From contig RWJK01001322.1 of assembly GCA_004335835.1 (NCBI GenBank), forward strand, positions 33,866 to 97,865: a stretch of DNA of 64,000 bases. Direction: 5' to 3'. The stretch's first letter is position 1. The number at the start of each line of letters is the position of its first letter. Below the pieces are notes generated by a model. It had not been told where the DNA came from and ran no database searches. It saw only the letters and a list, made by a program, of their open reading frames with translations. The stretch is from Scenedesmus sp. ARA3. Its lineage: Eukaryota; Chlorophyta; Chlorophyceae; Sphaeropleales; Scenedesmaceae. The position numbers and the translations under genes are program-made. Below are positions 60,346 to 64,000 of this stretch, in pieces.

Positions 60346-62222
60346 GCGCAACTACTAACGTCTATTCTACTGATTCTAGCAGCCTGTTCTATGCTATGGG
60401 CCACTGACTTCAGCTGCCCGTCGTTACTGTACAAGTCCCCAGCTCGCATACGTGTCAAACTCTTGCGAAGGGGCAAAATTCTGCTCCACCACCACGAGCA
60501 CACAAGACACAAGGTTGTACAGCAGCTTTCAAGCTCGGCCTTGCCGAGTGCAGGGTGTTTTGGCCGTGTGACATAACGTCTAGCCCCAGCAATTCAGCAT
60601 CTGATAAAGAACAAAATATACAGTAAGATATGTTTTGCCTTTGATGTTTGCTGGGAGCTCGCTCTTCCTGTAGATGATGGTGCTGCAGCAAGTCCAATGC
60701 CAGCATCACAACCACGGCCCCTGTCCACAATATCGAGGACAGCACACTGTCAGCTATGACTTTTTTTGCTGAAAGAACCGATTAATGGTCACAGCAGCGG
60801 TGCCAGACGGTAGCAGGTGTGGGCTGCAGGACATCTCACAGAAGATGTACATGCCATCAAAGGTGCAGCCTGCAGCCAGCAGTACATCTGCCTAAGCAGC
60901 GACGCTGCATCAGGAGCCATTGCAAGTGCGCTCATATGATTACACCTGTGCGGAATGCCACCATCGATTGCATTGAACGAACAGTGATTGAGATGCAGAA
61001 GGTACCAACATCTGCTTCAAGCTGCTGCAGGCCCTGCGCATGGCATGCCTGACCAGGTCACAGTTGCAGATCCCTAGCGTTGATGTGTAGGCAAGCTCTG
61101 CTGCATTGGTTGTGTTGTGTGAGTTAGTTGATGTTTTTCTCCAAGAGAAGTTCGGGTAGAGATAGCGTAACAGTTGCGATGCTGTCAGACAGGCTTAGGC
61201 CTGTTTGGAAAGCATCTGAGCTCATACTCTTGTGCTGCAATCATTGATGCAATCAAGGCTTTGTTACCGCTTATGCTTGTTAGTAGTATAGTATATCGTA
61301 ATCTTACATGTGAGTCGACATAAAATGTGTAGCGCTCTGCCGTGTGCAATAAACAGTGCAGTGAATGCCGCAGCTGGCAGCAAATTCACTGGTGCAGCAG
61401 CACTGTGAAGTTGTTCAGTGTCCCTGCTGCGTTGGTCGCACATTGTGTGCATGCATGTGTCAGTTTTTATCAAAGCACAAGCACACACCTGGCAAACTGC
61501 CAGGAGCAGTGCAGTTCAAATGGCATTGCAGAGGTGCTGTCCTGCAAAGCTGTCAGGGTACAACCATATATACATAAAGCTCATAAGTTGTTCACATCAA
61601 ACATAGCAGCATGCACAAGCAGGCTACGCCACGTCAGAGCGGCTTTGACATCATCTGCAACAAATGCAGTGATCTGCCCTGCTGCTGCCGCAGCGGCTGC
61701 GACACCGTGACAGTGATCACGCTTATCATGCACGAACCACAGCAACAAAATTGTGGTTTACGCTTATGGTAAACAGCCTGACAGGGTGAAAGCATCTGCA
61801 TGCGGCTAAAGTATAGGCCACATGTCAACAACTGGCCCGAACCAGACTGGACTCTCGACCTGGGGCCATGTTTTGCACTGCCAAAATCATATGTTGCTGG
61901 CCTGGATACCAACCACACTCCCAACCCCATACAACAAACCGCAGCCAAATACAAGGACTCATTGCAGAGCCATGCTGCCTACCAATGCCAAGCCACGAAA
62001 GGAAGAGAGGCATGTAACGAAGCTGCCAAGAAGTCCTGAGGAATGTGCATATCAGCGCTCAATCCACACCAAGTCCACACCAAACGTTCATTCCACACCA
62101 GCTGCGCGGCGCATTGCAGTGCTCGCAGGATTATGGACAATAAAGACCCAACATTATATACATGGCCACAGCACTCTGCTATGAGACAAGCACAGTGTGT
62201 TGTAAATACCTGCGAATGGTAT
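60346..62222. other. Intergenic, no gene recognised
   Basis: Lies between the GSK3 start (minus) and the stop of the cysteine-rich protein (minus). It holds the GSK3 promoter and the 3' untranslated region of the upstream gene. ORFs of 60-120 codons on both strands show no domain. The AT content is higher than in the genes. Confidence 0.55.
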
Positions 62223-64000
62223 TTACCATGCCAGTGCATTCATGTCAGGCCCAGCCACACCTGCAGCACCGTTGCCGTCAGGGCTGACAAAGAAGGAGCG
62301 GCCGCCCAGCCAGCTCTCACCGCCGCGCAGCGCAAAGCCGCTGCCTGGCACATAAATGAAGCCCCAGCAGGCGGCATCAGCAGCGCAGGCAGCCTTGCAG
62401 GTTGCTGCATCCTTGCAGTTGGCGCTGTTGAACTCGATGGAGTCCCTGCCAGCCTCAACCTTGGTGGGGTCTGGGGATGTGCCCAGCTTGCCAGCAGCAG
62501 CATCAGCCTTGTGTGCCTCAATGTCGCAGATGGCATAGATGCCAGATGCCATGGTCTTGGCCTTGACATCCTTGCTGTCTGTCTTGGAGGCAGCGGCAAT
62601 CTCGCTGGGTGGCAGCTTGTAGAACATGCGGGCCTTGCTGTCAGCTGTGTCAGAGCTGAGAGGAGCCAGGCGGGCATGCTTGCAGCTGATGCCGCTGTCG
62701 CTCTTCTCGATCTCAGCAATGCAGCACTGGTCAGCAGGGCAGGCCTCCACGCAGGTCTTCACGGCGGCGTTGTCGGTGCCGCTGACGGTGACGTTCACGG
62801 TGAACATGGCGTCAGGCAGGCCGAAGCGGTCGCCGACAGGCTTGGGCAGCTGGGCACGGCGGGGCACGCAGGACTCTGGGCCTACGAGGCCAGTCTTGAA
62901 AGTGATGCCGTATGAAGTGTAGCCATCACCCACAAAGTCGTTGAAGGTGGTCTGGGGGCAGGCATTGCAGGACTCGCTGGTGCCCTGGTTGTAGCTGCCG
63001 TAAGCGCAGGCTGTGCAGGCGGCCCCAGGTGAGGCCTTACCATAGCCAGCAGCGCACACTGCAGGAAGGGAAGAGCGGGCAGCCAGAGCAGGTGCAAGTC
63101 AGCAGCAGCACCAGTGAACCGGAAGGTTATGCTTGCCTTGCACAGTGCCAATGTGAGCAATAATACTGCGTGCTGTGCAGTTAAGAACAGCACTGTGGCA
63201 ACCGTACCCACAATGCAGTATGCATGCAGCTCTGCAAAAGAGGTTGCATGTCACACAGAAGCTGGCAAGCCGTGCAGTGAGCGGTGCAAGTCACCAGTGC
63301 AGCTGGTGCTTCCTGGTGCGGTGGTGCTGCCGTGGTTGGGGCACGCCTGGCACGTGTTGCTGGTGGCCAGAGTGTCGTTGTTGGTGTAGAAGCCAATGGG
63401 GCACTGCTTGGCGGGTGTGTTGGGGTTGGTGGGGTCAGTGGGGCTCCAGGGGTTGGTGTCGCTGCCGTTGAAGACACCGCTGCCGGGCGCCACAATGCAG
63501 TCCTCGATGGCGTCCTGGAAGGTGCCGTTGCCGGGCACATACAGAGTGGTGCGGCCCTCAGGGCACTGCTCGCAGGGGGCCATGGAGTCCTTGGCAGCCC
63601 AGAAGCCGTCAGGGCACTGCAGGAGAATAGAAGCAAGGTGGCAGCAGCAGCGGCAGCAGGCTTGTGAAATGAATGCACAAGACACTGAGCTATGCGCATG
63701 CTACTGCTTGGAGGTACAGCAGGGCCCTAGGTGCAGAAGAACAAGCCAAGCTCACTGCGTAAGCATGTCGTGCAGCTAAGAACACCGCGAAGCAGCAGGA
63801 GGAAGTCGGATTAAGTGTTGCTGCTCACCTGGTTGGCACCCTCAGAGGTATAGCCGAAGCCTCCTGGGTTGAGGCAGGCAGTAAAGTTGGTGGAGGCCTC
63901 TAGGGAGTACAGGTTCTTGGTGCAGGCCTTGCATGGCGCGTTGATCAGGCCGTAGGTGGTGTTGGCCACACCGTAGGTGTTGGCGGGGCAGGGCTTGATG
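62223..64000 (-). CDS. Cysteine-rich extracellular protein with ephrin-receptor-like (GCC2/GCC3) repeats, partial
   Basis: Three exons in frame: 64000..63829 (continues beyond the window), 63616..63295 and 63058..62223, with the stop at 62223..62225. Repeats follow the CPxG(F/Y/T)...CxxC pattern of extracellular GCC2/GCC3-type domains: CPANTYG...CKACTKNLYS, CPDGFWAAKD...CEQCPEG, CPIGFYTNND...CQACPNHG, CAAGYGKASPGAACTACAYG and CNACPQTTF. A separate C-terminal region has paired cysteines (CVEACPADQCCIAEIE; CKDAATCKAACAADAACWGF) like PAN/apple or WSC modules, ending GPDMNALAW. Several N-glycosylation sequons are present. No membrane anchor is visible in the part seen, and the start lies outside the window. 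A cell-wall or cell-surface role is inference. Confidence 0.8.

Noticed and set aside
61634..61954. A DFGSAK motif in a minus-strand ORF suggesting another kinase
   Set aside because: No other kinase motif is nearby and the true GSK3 DFGSAK is at about 58535; this match is chance.
62043..62915. A 290-codon plus-strand ORF
   Set aside because: It is antisense to the last exon of the cysteine-rich protein, whose Cys pattern and splice sites support the minus strand.

Overview
This window is nuclear DNA of a green alga. The genes have many short introns with GT-AG junctions (donors mostly GTGAG, GTGCG or GTGGG; acceptors mostly a CTG-rich tract ending in CAG), GC-rich third codon positions and abundant CAG/CTG triplet tracts. 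The gene set (glycine decarboxylase P-protein with a mitochondrial targeting peptide, P2B Ca2+-ATPase, GSK3/shaggy kinase, CPYC glutaredoxin, SPAK/OSR1-like Ste20 kinase, secreted glycine- or cysteine-rich proteins) fits a chlorophyte. Placing it in the Chlorophyceae (Sphaeropleales-like) is inference from composition only. I saw no rRNA, tRNA, CRISPR array or bacterial operon structure.

Layout: partial secreted protein (-, 1..1067); SPAK/OSR1-like kinase (-, 2291..6841); an intergenic region with an inverted repeat; glycine decarboxylase P-protein (+, 8141..20408, 20 exons, 1034 aa, complete); coiled-coil protein (+, 22106..24140); FANCE-like protein (-, 24763..27902); a 20-bp minisatellite (28281..28460); glutaredoxin (-, 29171..30486); two paralogous secreted glycine-rich proteins (+, 31445..33537 and 35199..37555); leucine-rich-repeat protein (-, 39616..43890); a weak gene candidate (-, about 44913..45800); P2B Ca2+-ATPase (-, 46018..54660, 21 exons, 1142 aa); GSK3 kinase (-, 57092..60345, 9 exons, 482 aa); and a cysteine-rich extracellular protein cut by the window end (-, 62223..64000). 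The genes are unrelated housekeeping, signalling and cell-surface functions, not a pathway cluster.

The most unusual feature is structural. Short segments of about 100-160 bp that span an exon-intron junction are duplicated locally again and again. Each copy carries either a 3' splice site plus the 5' part of an exon, or the 3' part of an exon plus its 5' splice site. In the P-protein gene most exons have such decoy copies, up to six in a row at a constant period (121 bp for exon 5, about 110 bp for exon 9, 124 bp for exon 12). Copies with an acceptor always lie upstream of the complete exon and copies with a donor lie downstream, so the intact exon can be spliced only if the decoys are ignored. 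Similar copies occur in the kinase, LRR, secreted-protein and, weakly, Ca2+-ATPase genes. They were not noticed in GSK3 or glutaredoxin. At least one decoy (exon 9, last copy) is exactly 111 bp from the true acceptor and open in frame, so it could give a 37-residue-longer isoform. One kinase intron is itself a copy of its flanking exon.

Exon borders were placed by hand from reading-frame continuity, splice motifs and remembered family sequence. No alignment or transcript was available.
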